Source: Variovorax gossypii
Lineage (GTDB): Bacteria > Pseudomonadota > Gammaproteobacteria > Burkholderiales > Burkholderiaceae_C
Assembly (NCBI RefSeq): GCF_003965815.1
Contig: NZ_RXOE01000002.1
Span: 1,488,001-1,552,000 of the forward strand
DNA length: 64,000 nt
Direction: 5' to 3'
Every line of letters starts with the position of its first letter. The first letter of the stretch is position 1. Made by a program: the position numbers and the translations under genes. Shown in pieces: positions 8,976-17,114 of this stretch. Below the pieces are notes generated by a model that made no database searches, was not told the DNA's origin, and was given only the letters and a program-made list of their open reading frames with translations.

Positions 8976-9914
8976 TCAAGCCTGCGCAGCGGTGGAGCGT
9001 TGAAGGGCCTGTGTCATGCGCGAGAACGATTTGAGCATGGATGCAAGTTGCGATGCCGCAGGATTCAAGCGTCTTCCGGCCTTGTAGACGATACCGACCT
9101 GGAAGATCAGATCCGCTTGTTCCCGGATAGGGATTTCGATCAGCGTATTGGCCGCGAGCGGGTGTGTGAGCAGCGACGAAGGCAGTCGCGCGACGCAATC
9201 GGATTCAAGAAGCATCGAAATAGCTCCAAACAGCGAGTCCGATACACAAGCGAAGCGCGGCCGTCCTAGAAGATGCTGTAGGAACAATTCCTGAATGCTC
9301 TCGTCCTGGTGGCCCGGGCGAGATGGATCACCCACCACGATCCATTCCGAGGCAGCTAGATCTGCGATGGATTTCGCGTTGCGCAGCGGATGACCCCGGC
9401 GCACGAACAGGGCGGCGGCCGCCGTGTACAACGTCTGAACGCACAAGTCCCCTGTTTCGTCCAACTGGGGCAGCCGCATCACGGCCAGATCCAGCCTGCC
9501 GTCGCGAACGGCTGCCAGAAGCTCGCTGGACGAGCGCTGCGCGAGGTGGATGACGGCTTGAGGAAAGGTACGGCGGAAGTCTTTCAATACCGCAGGTACC
9601 AAGCGCAAGGAGGGTTCGACAGATACCCCGACCTTGACCTGCACATCGGCTGGCGTCTTGATCGCTTGCAACCAATGCTCGGCACGCTCCGCTTCCAGCA
9701 GGACAGCCCGCGCGTGGGCCATGAACTCCTCCCCACGCGCCGTAAGGACAACGCCTTTCGCGGTTCGCTGTAGAAACTCGATGCCGTACTCTTCTTCCAA
9801 TTTGGCCAAGCTCTTGGTCAGTCCGGCCTGAGAAACACCGAGAACCCGAGAAGCCGCGCGGTATCCACCATGGGCGACGACGGCGACAAGATCTTTCAAC
9901 TGCTGCAATGTCAT
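8976..9914 (-). CDS. LysR-family transcriptional regulator
   Basis: 312 residues. The N-terminal winged helix-turn-helix spans about residues 1-60 ('AASRVLGVSQAGLTKSLAKLEEEYGIEFLQR'), followed by a LysR effector-binding domain. Its start lies 99 bases from the start of the divergent aminotransferase gene, the classic arrangement for a LysR regulator and its target. It is convergent with the long TctC/aldehyde dehydrogenase run ending at 8941, so it could control either side. The inducer is unknown. Confidence 0.93.
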   Translation of the reverse strand: MTLQQLKDLVAVVAHGGYRAASRVLGVSQAGLTKSLAKLEEEYGIEFLQRTAKGVVLTARGEEFMAHARAVLLEAERAEHWLQAIKTPADVQVKVGVSVEPSLRLVPAVLKDFRRTFPQAVIHLAQRSSSELLAAVRDGRLDLAVMRLPQLDETGDLCVQTLYTAAAALFVRRGHPLRNAKSIADLAASEWIVVGDPSRPGHQDESIQELFLQHLLGRPRFACVSDSLFGAISMLLESDCVARLPSSLLTHPLAANTLIEIPIREQADLIFQVGIVYKAGRRLNPAASQLASMLKSFSRMTQALQRSTAAQA

Positions 9915-10013
9915 GAATGCGATGGCTGCGAGCGGGAAGGGTGATTTCCAAAGGCAATCATGAACGACGCGGCCTGACTGGGCAAGGCTGGGAAACTACG
10001 AGAGCATGCGCAT

Positions 10014-11114
10014 ATGACTGCAATGCCCATCTACCCCGCTCATATCGAATCCCTCAAACCCTACGTGCCTGGATTGCCAATCTCCGATCTGGCCGCGCGG
10101 TTTGGATTCGAGGAGAACGAGATCGTCAAGCTCGCATCGAACGAGAACCCGCTCGGGGCAAGCCCCAAGGCGCTGGCAGCACTGGCCAAGGCGGCGATCG
10201 ACATCTCAAGGTATCCCGACAGCGACTGTGCCTTTCTGGTGAAGGCTATTGCGCAGTTTCATGACATCTCGCCGGAGTGGGTGGTCGTCGGCGCCGGGTC
10301 CGAGAGTGTGCTGGGAAACGTAGCCGCAACGATTCTGGAGGGTGGACGAAAGTCGGCGCATTCGGCGTACTCCTTTCAGGCTTATGTGAATGCGGCGAAA
10401 CGGCTGGGTGCCGTGCCCATCGTCGTTCCATCACCCGGTCTCAAAGTCGATCTGGACGGATTGGGACGGGCACTCGGCGAAAATCCCTCGCTGGTCTACA
10501 TCGCCAACCCGGGCAACCCGACGGGGACGGTTGTGGAGCCGGACGAGCTGGTCTCCTTTCTATCGGACGTACCTCCGCACGTGGTGGTCATTCTCGACGA
10601 GGCTTACTTCGAGTTCATGAGCCCGCAACTTCGGGGAGATTCAATCCACTGGGCGAAGCGTTTTCCAAATCTCGTCGTACTGCGCACCTTCTCGAAAGCC
10701 TATGGTCTGGCGGGACTCCGTGTGGGATACGGCATCGCCCAGCCCGCACTCGCGGGCATGCTTCGCAGGGTTCGCTCCCCATTCACCGTAACGCACACGG
10801 CTCAGGTGGCTGCGATCGCGGCGTTGGGTGACCAGGAGTTCCTGTCTCGCACCATCGAGATGAACAATCGCGTGCGCCGAGTGTTGGTGAAGGGTTTGAC
10901 GGACCTTGGGGTTCAGATCCTCGATTCAAATACCAATTTCGTTCTCGCTAGGGTGGGGCAGGGTGCGGCACTATCGCGCGAGCTGGAAAAGCACGGCCTC
11001 ATCGTCCGGCCTGTTGATTCGTATGGTCTGCCCGAGTGGGTGCGAATCAGCGTGGGCACGCAACGCGAAGTCGAGCGACTGCTTCAGGCGATGCATGTTG
11101 AGCTTGCGACTTAA
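10014..11114 (+). CDS. hisC: HisC-like PLP-dependent aminotransferase
   Basis: 366 residues, fold-type I aminotransferase class I/II. The PLP lysine is Lys228 in 'RTFSKAYGLAG'; Asn168 in 'ANPGNPTG' and Asp195 in 'LDEAYFEF' complete the cofactor site. The N-terminal 'PYVPG' and 'KLASNENPLG' are characteristic of histidinol-phosphate aminotransferases, which also act on aromatic amino acids. No other histidine genes are near, and a LysR regulator is divergent. I therefore infer a catabolic or aromatic-aminotransferase role feeding 2-oxo acids to the neighbouring thiamine enzyme; housekeeping histidine synthesis is less likely. The symbol marks the family only. Confidence 0.85.
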   Translation: MTAMPIYPAHIESLKPYVPGLPISDLAARFGFEENEIVKLASNENPLGASPKALAALAKAAIDISRYPDSDCAFLVKAIAQFHDISPEWVVVGAGSESVLGNVAATILEGGRKSAHSAYSFQAYVNAAKRLGAVPIVVPSPGLKVDLDGLGRALGENPSLVYIANPGNPTGTVVEPDELVSFLSDVPPHVVVILDEAYFEFMSPQLRGDSIHWAKRFPNLVVLRTFSKAYGLAGLRVGYGIAQPALAGMLRRVRSPFTVTHTAQVAAIAALGDQEFLSRTIEMNNRVRRVLVKGLTDLGVQILDSNTNFVLARVGQGAALSRELEKHGLIVRPVDSYGLPEWVRISVGTQREVERLLQAMHVELAT

Positions 11115-11274
11115 TGCTCGATCGGCGAAGTCACTTGTCAAGCTGCGCGCTGAGTTGCAAGCGACGAGGGCCGTTCAGTCCGACCAATGAAGTTCGTAGG
11201 GTCGCAAAGGGCATTCCGTTCATTGAGTGGCGTAAAGCCGCTTCCACAGGCGTTGGCAAAAGGAGAAATGCAGC

Positions 11275-11595
11275 ATGGCGGTCGTCGTCGCAGTCAAGTA
11301 CAGGCTCAAGCCGGGCAAGAGAGACGAGTTGTTGTCGTTCGTGATGGACAACGTGGTTAACACCCGAAATGAGCCGGGAAATCTGGCCTACTCTCATTAC
11401 CCCTCCATCGAGGACGAGCAGGAAATGTTCGTGTACGAGCTATGGGAGGAGCAGAAGAACCTGGATGACCACATCCGCATGCCCCACTACGTGGAGTTCG
11501 CGCACAAGCGCAAGCCACTGCTGGAATGGTGGGAGGCGCAGATCTACGAAGCCCGATTCATCCAGGAGGTGAAGAAGGCTCCCGTGGTGGGGTGA
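11275..11595 (+). CDS. Antibiotic-biosynthesis-monooxygenase (ABM) fold protein
   Basis: 106 residues forming one ABM domain of the dimeric alpha/beta-barrel fold: 'VVVAVKYRLKPGKRDELLSFVMDNV', then 'EPGNLAYSHYPSIEDEQEMFVYELWEEQKNLDDHIRMPHYVEF'. AGGAGA precedes the start. Members range from cofactor-free quinol monooxygenases to non-catalytic proteins. It lies 160 bases downstream of the aminotransferase on the same strand. The role is not predictable, although an oxidation step in an aromatic pathway would fit. Confidence 0.82.
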   Translation: MAVVVAVKYRLKPGKRDELLSFVMDNVVNTRNEPGNLAYSHYPSIEDEQEMFVYELWEEQKNLDDHIRMPHYVEFAHKRKPLLEWWEAQIYEARFIQEVKKAPVVG

Positions 11596-12459
11596 AAACT
11601 GGAGAAGGCAGGAACGCAGGTCTACGGCGCGAACATGTCAGTGCTGTAGACACGAGATGCCGAACGAGCGAGCTACGGCGGCTGACTTCGAGGCTACAAC
11701 GCGCTCGCATCTCGGCCGCTCAAGGTATGCCCCGTCAGCAGTGGGACCAAGCGATCCGTCACTGATTGCCGTGTCCGCAAGGAAGCCAGGCAGTACGCCA
11801 AAGCCAAAGCCTTGGCAGCAGGGCGTCGCGCGCCACCAGCATACTGCCGGTGCTCGTGTTCCTGCATGGCGGAACCGTCTTCTCGCCGGTCCGCCACTGG
11901 TCGAGGTCGATGCGAGTGAGGATGGCCCGATGGTCGATAAGGTCGGCTGGCGGCCGTGGATCCCTCTGTGCAGCGACGTAGCCGGGAAACGCCTTTAGCC
12001 TTTTGCGGGATGGCGGTGATGCGACGCTTGACAAGCACGCTATCGTCCAGCTGTAACCTGTGGTTTGGGAGGCCGATATTCCCCGAGATTGGGGGCGCTC
12101 GTCGTTGAGTCGCGAATCGAGGCGTACGGCCCGATGCTCAGTAAGGAATGAAAACAGCACGGAGCTAGAACGATCGGGCGGAATGAATTGGGGCTGCCAG
12201 ATGGATGAACACAGAGGGGGCGACGTGCTCGGATTCTGTTTCCGTTTGGGCAAGCATCGCCTCCCTCAGGATCGGTTGCGCGCGCTGAAAGTGCCGCAGA
12301 ACAAAGTCCGTGGGTGTCGAGGCGCGGGATGAGCTCTCAATCATCTCGTTGGCGGCATGGTTCTGCTCGTGGCCTCACGTTCCAGCGCTTCAGCGGAGGG
12401 GATGTTCGCTGGCAACTTGCGCGCCGCCGAGGCCTTCAGCGCAAACGTCGCAGCGGTGG
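11596..12459. other. 864-base stretch without an intact gene; possible decayed coding sequence
   Basis: No frame here has a recognisable start, ribosome site and family. On the minus strand, short stretches with protein-like composition occur in alternating frames, for example 'ALKASAARKLPANIPSAEALERE' near 12350-12450 continued in another frame by 'SSSRASTPTDFVLRHFQRAQ'. That pattern suggests an old gene broken by frameshifts, but I could not assign it to a family. No terminal inverted repeats or transposase motifs were seen. Confidence 0.4.
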
Positions 12460-13398
12460 TCAAGAGTGTGTGAGGATAAACGGCGCGCGGGCCAGGCTGG
12501 GTGAGGCCGTTCGGGTTTGAATGCGGCGTTGATCTCGGACCACTCCTTCCTGGATGGTGGAAGCAACCAGTCGCCCACTGCGATCGAAGAACTGACCGCG
12601 GCATAGGCCTCGCGCGCCGCTAGTACAAGGGGATTCGATCTGATAAAGCAGCCACTCGTCCATCCTGAAGTCGCGATGAAACCACATCGCATGATCCAGG
12701 CTGGTCAGTCGCACATCGCCACGTAGAAGACTCAAGCCGTGGGGCATTGTCGCGGCGAGCAGCAGAGTGTGATCCGAGGCATACGCCAGCAGTGCGCGAT
12801 GCAGGAGCGGATCATTCGCCAAGGGAGCCGAGGCCCGGACCCAACTGGCCATCGTCGCTGGCCGTGGCCGGGCGTTCAGTAAGTCGATGGGGTTGACGTG
12901 CCGGAACTCGATGCCGGGCGGCTGCAGAGCCTTTTCTCGGATGTGTGCGGGAATTCGATCGGCAATTGACAGGCGGTATTCGCGTTCGCTGCGAAGCGTT
13001 TCGGGCTCGGGCACATCCGGCATTAACGGCTGGTGTTCCACGCCGGATTCTGGCGACTGAAAGGACGCGAGCAACTCAAAAATCGTCTCGCCGTCCTGAC
13101 TGGCATCCACGCGCCGCGTGGTGAAGCTGCGACCGTCGCGCACTCTGTCTACCGAATAATTGATCGGTGCATGAACTCCTGGCAGCAAGAAGTAAGCGTG
13201 GATCGAATGGATCGATCGTTCGGCAGGGACCGTGCGCCCGGCAGCAAGGAGGGCTTGGGCTAACACCTGGCCGCCGAACACAGATGGAGTGCCGATGTCT
13301 TCGCTTTGTCCGGTGAAGCAATCAGGTGCAGTAGATTGCAGGGAGATCAGTTCAACCAATCGGTCGATGGGAGATTGAAGAGGTAAGGATTCAGACAT
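12460..13398 (-). CDS. tesB: Acyl-CoA thioesterase II (TesB family)
   Basis: 312 residues, double hot-dog fold. Family signatures are clear: 'SVFGGQVLAQALLAAGRTVP' near the N terminus, 'IHSIHAYFL', 'FTTRRVDASQDGETIFELLASFQ', then catalytic Asp in 'YASDHTLLLAA' and Gln in 'VASTIQEGVVR'. It hydrolyses acyl-CoA to free acid and CoA. The C terminus runs about 20 residues past the usual end and is rich in Arg, Thr and Ser. It starts 17 bases after the tautomerase-fold gene, making a three-gene operon with the enoyl-CoA hydratase. It probably releases or detoxifies a CoA intermediate of that pathway. Confidence 0.92.
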   Translation of the reverse strand: MSESLPLQSPIDRLVELISLQSTAPDCFTGQSEDIGTPSVFGGQVLAQALLAAGRTVPAERSIHSIHAYFLLPGVHAPINYSVDRVRDGRSFTTRRVDASQDGETIFELLASFQSPESGVEHQPLMPDVPEPETLRSEREYRLSIADRIPAHIREKALQPPGIEFRHVNPIDLLNARPRPATMASWVRASAPLANDPLLHRALLAYASDHTLLLAATMPHGLSLLRGDVRLTSLDHAMWFHRDFRMDEWLLYQIESPCTSGARGLCRGQFFDRSGRLVASTIQEGVVRDQRRIQTRTASPSLARAPFILTHS

Positions 13399-13415
13399 TC
13401 GTGCCGCGCCCGTGC

Positions 13416-13889
13416 TCAGCTCAGGGCCTTGCGGATCTCGGCTACACGCTCAGGCGTGAAAACGCCGCTGCCCAGCAGGTCCAGGATCGACAGCACGCTG
13501 CCGCGCGAGCCCCAACTGCCTTCGTCAATGGTGCGGAACGTGGTCCACCACGCGGGCGAGGGCTGGTCCATTGCGCACGCCCTTGCCATCGCTGCCAGAA
13601 CATTCTCGGTCACCTGCTTGCGCATCGACAGTGGCCACGACGCATCCATCACGCAGATGTCGAAGGTGGCGACATCGGGTGCGGTCGACCGGTCGCACAG
13701 AAGCCGGCCGCCGATTGCCATACGGTCGGGCGTGCGCTCGACGAAGTGCACCTGGAAGCCGATGCGAGCCGGTGGCGCGAGCTGGCCAACTTCGGGGACG
13801 AGCACTGCATCAGTCAGCGAAAGGGCGAGTTCGCGCCGCTGCTCGAGCGACAGACGACCTTCGGGGGTGGTCACGGTGACGATGGTCAT
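13416..13889 (-). CDS. Tautomerase-fold protein lacking the N-terminal proline
   Basis: 157 residues from the ATG at 13889 ('MTIVTVTTPEG'); a longer frame would overlap the upstream gene with non-homologous residues. The sequence 'LSLEQRRELALSLTDAVL' and 'IGFQVHFVER' resemble the beta-alpha-beta unit of the 4-oxalocrotonate tautomerase/MIF superfamily. It is about twice a monomer unit, so two fused halves are likely. The catalytic Pro that must follow the initiator Met is Thr here, so it is probably not a classic tautomerase. It sits between the hydratase and thioesterase genes with short gaps. Confidence 0.7.
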   Translation of the reverse strand: MTIVTVTTPEGRLSLEQRRELALSLTDAVLVPEVGQLAPPARIGFQVHFVERTPDRMAIGGRLLCDRSTAPDVATFDICVMDASWPLSMRKQVTENVLAAMARACAMDQPSPAWWTTFRTIDEGSWGSRGSVLSILDLLGSGVFTPERVAEIRKALS

Positions 13890-13938
13890 GATGGGATCGG
13901 TAGTTCGTGGTCGGATGGACGAAAGTGATGACCGAAAC

Positions 13939-14727
13939 TTAACGGCCTTGGAAGCGGGCCTCGCGCCGTTCCATGAACGACTGCAGGCCTTCTTTGAAGT
14001 CAGCGCTGGCGAAGACCTGCTTGCGGATTTCGGGAATGGCGGCGATCGCTGCAGCTTCGCCCTGCTGCACATAAGTCAGCGCCGCCGCTTTAGTGGCACG
14101 CAGCCCGAGTGGCGCACAGGTGCAGATACGGCGAGCAATGTCGAGCGCGCGTTCGCGGTGGGCACCGTAGGGGTGGACCTCCTGCACCAGACCGACCTCT
14201 AGCGCGCGCTGAGCCGAAAACTCTTCGCTCAAGAAAAGCAGATGCATAGCGTTGCCCCAGCCCATGCGCTGCAGATAGCGGAAATGCGCCCCCCCTAGAG
14301 GGGCGATACCTCGTTTTGCCTCCAACTGGTGGAAGCGCGCCGTGTCGGCCGCAATGACTATGTCGGCCGCGAGCATCATCTCGATGCCCACCGTGTAGGT
14401 GACGCCATGAACGACCGAGATCACTGGCTTACGGCAGCGTCGGGCCAGTCCAAGCGGATCCACCTGCTGCGCAGGGATCGGCTTCGCGATAGCAGTGGGG
14501 CCGAAGAACTTCGGCATGTCCAATCCCGCGGTGGTGTGTTCACCCGCTGGATCCAGCACGGCCACCCACAGCTCCTCGTCGTCGTCGAAAGCCGTGAGGT
14601 GTTGCGACAGTTGCTGCATCATTTCCGGCGTGATCGCGTTCTTCTTCGCCGCGTTGTTCAGCGAGATCACGCATACGTGGTCTTGGACCGACATACGCAC
14701 CTGGGCCGCAGCGGTTTCATCTGTCAT
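13939..14727 (-). CDS. Enoyl-CoA hydratase/isomerase (crotonase family)
   Basis: 262 residues, normal crotonase length. Oxyanion-hole segments appear as 'GEHTTAGLDMPKFF' (about 63-76) and 'VHGVTYTVGIEMMLAADIVIAA' (about 105-127), followed by 'RGIAPLGGAHFRYLQRMGW'. The acyl-CoA may be hydrated, isomerised or cleaved; the residues do not settle which. It is the first gene of the minus-strand operon hydratase, tautomerase-fold protein, thioesterase. It faces a TetR gene across two operator-like sequences. Confidence 0.9.
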   Translation of the reverse strand: MTDETAAAQVRMSVQDHVCVISLNNAAKKNAITPEMMQQLSQHLTAFDDDEELWVAVLDPAGEHTTAGLDMPKFFGPTAIAKPIPAQQVDPLGLARRCRKPVISVVHGVTYTVGIEMMLAADIVIAADTARFHQLEAKRGIAPLGGAHFRYLQRMGWGNAMHLLFLSEEFSAQRALEVGLVQEVHPYGAHRERALDIARRICTCAPLGLRATKAAALTYVQQGEAAAIAAIPEIRKQVFASADFKEGLQSFMERREARFQGR

Positions 14728-14788
14728 GGCGATTTCTCCTTGGGATGGGGTTCTGTGCGCCTCGGCGAATACGAGGCTTCGGATTTTC

Positions 14789-14847
14789 TATGTCAAGTGT
14801 CATAGTGATTTTGATCATACACTCTCTATGACATTTGACATAGAGAG
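14789..14847. promoter_or_regulatory. Paired TetR-type operator sites between the hydratase and TetR genes
   Basis: Two related 16-mers face each other: TATGTCAAGTGTCATA (14789-14804) and TATGACATTTGACATA (14827-14842). The second is the reverse complement of the first with one mismatch. It is also the core of a longer perfect palindrome, arms CTCTCTATG (14822-14830) and CATAGAGAG (14839-14847) around an 8-base centre. The pair fills the 128-base gap between divergent genes and ends 8 bases before the TetR start, so autoregulation and control of the hydratase operon are likely. Confidence 0.8.
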
Positions 14848-14855
14848 CAACCCGT

Positions 14856-15446
14856 ATGTCCTCCTCCACCCGAGACAAGATGATCGCCGGCGCCGCAGAC
14901 CTGCTGAGCCGGCGCGGCGTGCACGCCACAAGCCTGCGAACCGTGGTGCAGCACACCGGCACGCCGCGCGGGTCATTGGCTCATCATTTCCCCGGCGGCA
15001 AGCAGCAACTGCTGGAAGAGGCTGTGCGCCACGCCGCCGAGAGTGTGGCTGTACCGCTGGAAGCGCTGATGAAGGAACGCGGTGCGGCCGAAGGCCTACA
15101 AGCTTTCATCGGCTGGTGGCGCCGCATCCTCGAGAGCTCGGATTTCGAGGCCGGATGTCCCGTACTGGCGGTGGCGGTTGAACCCATGGCGGACGAGGAA
15201 GACGCCGAGTCGGGGAAGCAACTTCGCGAGCTGGCTCACGAGGCCTTCGGGCGCTGGGAAACCATCTTGGCCGCAGCGCTGCGCCGCGAAGGCGTGGCCG
15301 CAAGTCGCGCGCAGCGGCTGGGGGCGCTCGTCGTGGCTGCCATCGAAGGCACTGTTGCGATGTGTCGAGTTGCGCGCAGCACGCAGGCGCTTGACGCCGT
15401 TCAGCTTGAACTGCAAGCCTTGTTGGAGGCGGCGACTGCGCATTGA
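14856..15446 (+). CDS. TetR-family regulator
   Basis: 196 residues. The helix-turn-helix lies in residues 1-50: 'MIAGAADLLSRRGVHATSLRTVVQHTGTPRGSLAHHFPGGKQQLL'. The C-terminal part, beginning near 'GLQAFIGWWRRILESSDFEAGCPVLAVAVE', resembles the YxaF/LmrA-like C-terminal domain of this family. It is divergent from the enoyl-CoA hydratase operon with palindromes in between, so it is the probable repressor of that operon. The ligand may be an acyl-CoA or the pathway substrate. Confidence 0.92.
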   Translation: MSSSTRDKMIAGAADLLSRRGVHATSLRTVVQHTGTPRGSLAHHFPGGKQQLLEEAVRHAAESVAVPLEALMKERGAAEGLQAFIGWWRRILESSDFEAGCPVLAVAVEPMADEEDAESGKQLRELAHEAFGRWETILAAALRREGVAASRAQRLGALVVAAIEGTVAMCRVARSTQALDAVQLELQALLEAATAH

Positions 15447-15463
15447 AACTCTTCGAGTGTGGA

Positions 15464-16435
15464 CTATTCGTTGCGCGCGCCTGAGATCTTCACGAGCTTC
15501 TCGATGAGCGGCCCCGTCGCATCGAAGTTTCGGCGAAAGTCTGCGGCACTACCGCCCACTGCATCCATCCCAAGCTCCTCTAGTCTCGCTTTCATTGCGG
15601 GTGATTGGGCAATTTCGCGCGCGTACTTCTCGAGCCGATCGAGAATCGGCTTTGGCGTCGCAGCAGGAGCAGCGAAGACGAACCAGGACATGGTGACCAG
15701 TTCAGGATCAGGAAAACCTTCCTCCTTCATGGTGGGGACGTTCGGCAAGCCCTGCAGCCGCTTCTCGGAAAGAACTGCAATCGGCCGCACCCTGCCGCTT
15801 TGGATCAGCGGAAGCATGGGCGCAAGCGTTCCCATGCCCCACGGCACCACGCCGGCTGCAAGATCCTGGGCGAAAGGTGCTTCACTCTTGTAAGGCACAT
15901 GGACCATTTCGAGGCCTTGAGACTTGCTCAGATAAGCTGCTGTGAGATGTCCGCCAGAGCCCGTCCCAAGTGATCCGTAGCTGAGACGCCCTTTTTCCTT
16001 CTTGGCCCATGCAACAAACTCTTTCATGTTCTTTGCGGGCACATCGTTGTTCACCATAAGGATCATGGTGTTGGTTGCGACCTCCGAGATCACCGCCAGA
16101 TCACGCTTGACGTCGTAGGGGACGTTGTTGAAGGTGTGCTGCGCATAGTAGATCGGAGACGAATAGGTGAATAGCAAGGTATAGCCATCTGGTGAGGCCT
16201 TGGCGACCGCTTGCGTCCCGATCATTCCGGAGGCTCCAGGCTTGTTGTCCACAATGACCGGCTGATCAAGTCGTTTCTTCAACTGTTCGGCGAACGCTCT
16301 TCCCAGGATATCCGTTCCTCCTCCAGGCGCGGCTGGCACGACCAGGGTCACTGGCTTGCTGGGGTAGTTCTGGGCCGATGACAGGCCACTGCAGGCAAGC
16401 GCTGTAGCTGCGATGATGATCTTGATGAATTGCAT
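15464..16435 (-). CDS. TctC/Bug-family periplasmic solute-binding protein
   Basis: 323 residues with a signal peptide ending about residue 21 ('CSGLSSAQ'). Motifs are 'KPVTLVVPAAPGGGTDILGRAF', 'LDQPVIVDNKPGASGMIGTQAVAKASPDGYTLLF' and 'VPYKSEAPFAQDLAAG'. It is last in a minus-strand series acyl-CoA ligase, VOC protein, TctC, separated by 162 bases from the VOC gene, so it may be read from the same transcript. It is a plausible uptake or sensing protein for the acid activated by the ligase. Confidence 0.93.
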   Translation of the reverse strand: MQFIKIIIAATALACSGLSSAQNYPSKPVTLVVPAAPGGGTDILGRAFAEQLKKRLDQPVIVDNKPGASGMIGTQAVAKASPDGYTLLFTYSSPIYYAQHTFNNVPYDVKRDLAVISEVATNTMILMVNNDVPAKNMKEFVAWAKKEKGRLSYGSLGTGSGGHLTAAYLSKSQGLEMVHVPYKSEAPFAQDLAAGVVPWGMGTLAPMLPLIQSGRVRPIAVLSEKRLQGLPNVPTMKEEGFPDPELVTMSWFVFAAPAATPKPILDRLEKYAREIAQSPAMKARLEELGMDAVGGSAADFRRNFDATGPLIEKLVKISGARNE

Positions 16436-16597
16436 GTATGTCTCCTTCGTTGCTGCGCCGGTTCTGTGAGTACGGGCAGCGATTCTTTTGAACTTAAACG
16501 GAAGCGCGATGGACGTGTTGGACTTGGCAGCGCTTCCCCGCTGCTGGCCATCGAGTTCGGGTTTTTCAGTGAAGCCGGGGTTCGGCCGCGCAAGGCG

Positions 16598-17071
16598 TCA
16601 TTCGTCGATGCCCAACCCGTAGTACTCACGTACGCGTGGATCGCGATTCCTTCCGGGTTCGAACACTTCGAGCAGCACGTTGTCCGGCGCCTTGACCATG
16701 AAGTAGCCACCGCCAGAGTGCTCCCGAACGGGGTTGGGGAGATGCAGGCCCGCCGCCTTCATGCGCCCGTAGACCTCATGTAGGCCGACCACTTGCATGC
16801 CCAGATGGTGCACGGCATTGCGCCCCAGATCGCGCGGCGATTGCTCGTACAGGTGCATGGCGCCGATGCCGATCTTCATGAACACATTGCGTGCGCCGCC
16901 GTAATCGCCGTCCCAGGTGACGCGGGCATTGAACCACGTCTTGTAGAAGTTGATTGTCTCGTCGATGTTCGATGCGAAAAGGTGCACGTGCTGGAGGTGA
17001 TAGCGATCGTCGAGACCATACGGACGACTGCGACTGCGACTGTGTTCTGAGTTGGTAGTGGTTGCTGTCAT
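16598..17071 (-). CDS. VOC-superfamily (glyoxalase/extradiol-dioxygenase fold) protein, copy 1
   Basis: 157 residues from the ATG at 17071, preceded by a GAAGAA tract; a longer frame adds low-complexity residues. One VOC module pair is visible: 'LQHVHLFASNIDETINFYKTWFNARVTWD', 'NVFMKIGIGAMHLYEQ', 'VHHLGMQVVGLHEVYGRMKAAG' and 'YFMVKAPDNVLLEVFEP'. Candidate metal ligands are the His in 'QHVHL', the His in 'VHHLG' and the Glu in 'LLEVFE'. It could be an isomerase, lyase or dioxygenase. A paralogue lies at 28624-29043, and in both places it directly follows a related acyl-CoA ligase. Confidence 0.87.
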   Translation of the reverse strand: MTATTTNSEHSRSRSRPYGLDDRYHLQHVHLFASNIDETINFYKTWFNARVTWDGDYGGARNVFMKIGIGAMHLYEQSPRDLGRNAVHHLGMQVVGLHEVYGRMKAAGLHLPNPVREHSGGGYFMVKAPDNVLLEVFEPGRNRDPRVREYYGLGIDE

Positions 17072-17114
17072 GGATTCTTCTCTTTGATGGGGATTGGGAC
17101 GATGGCGGTCTGCC

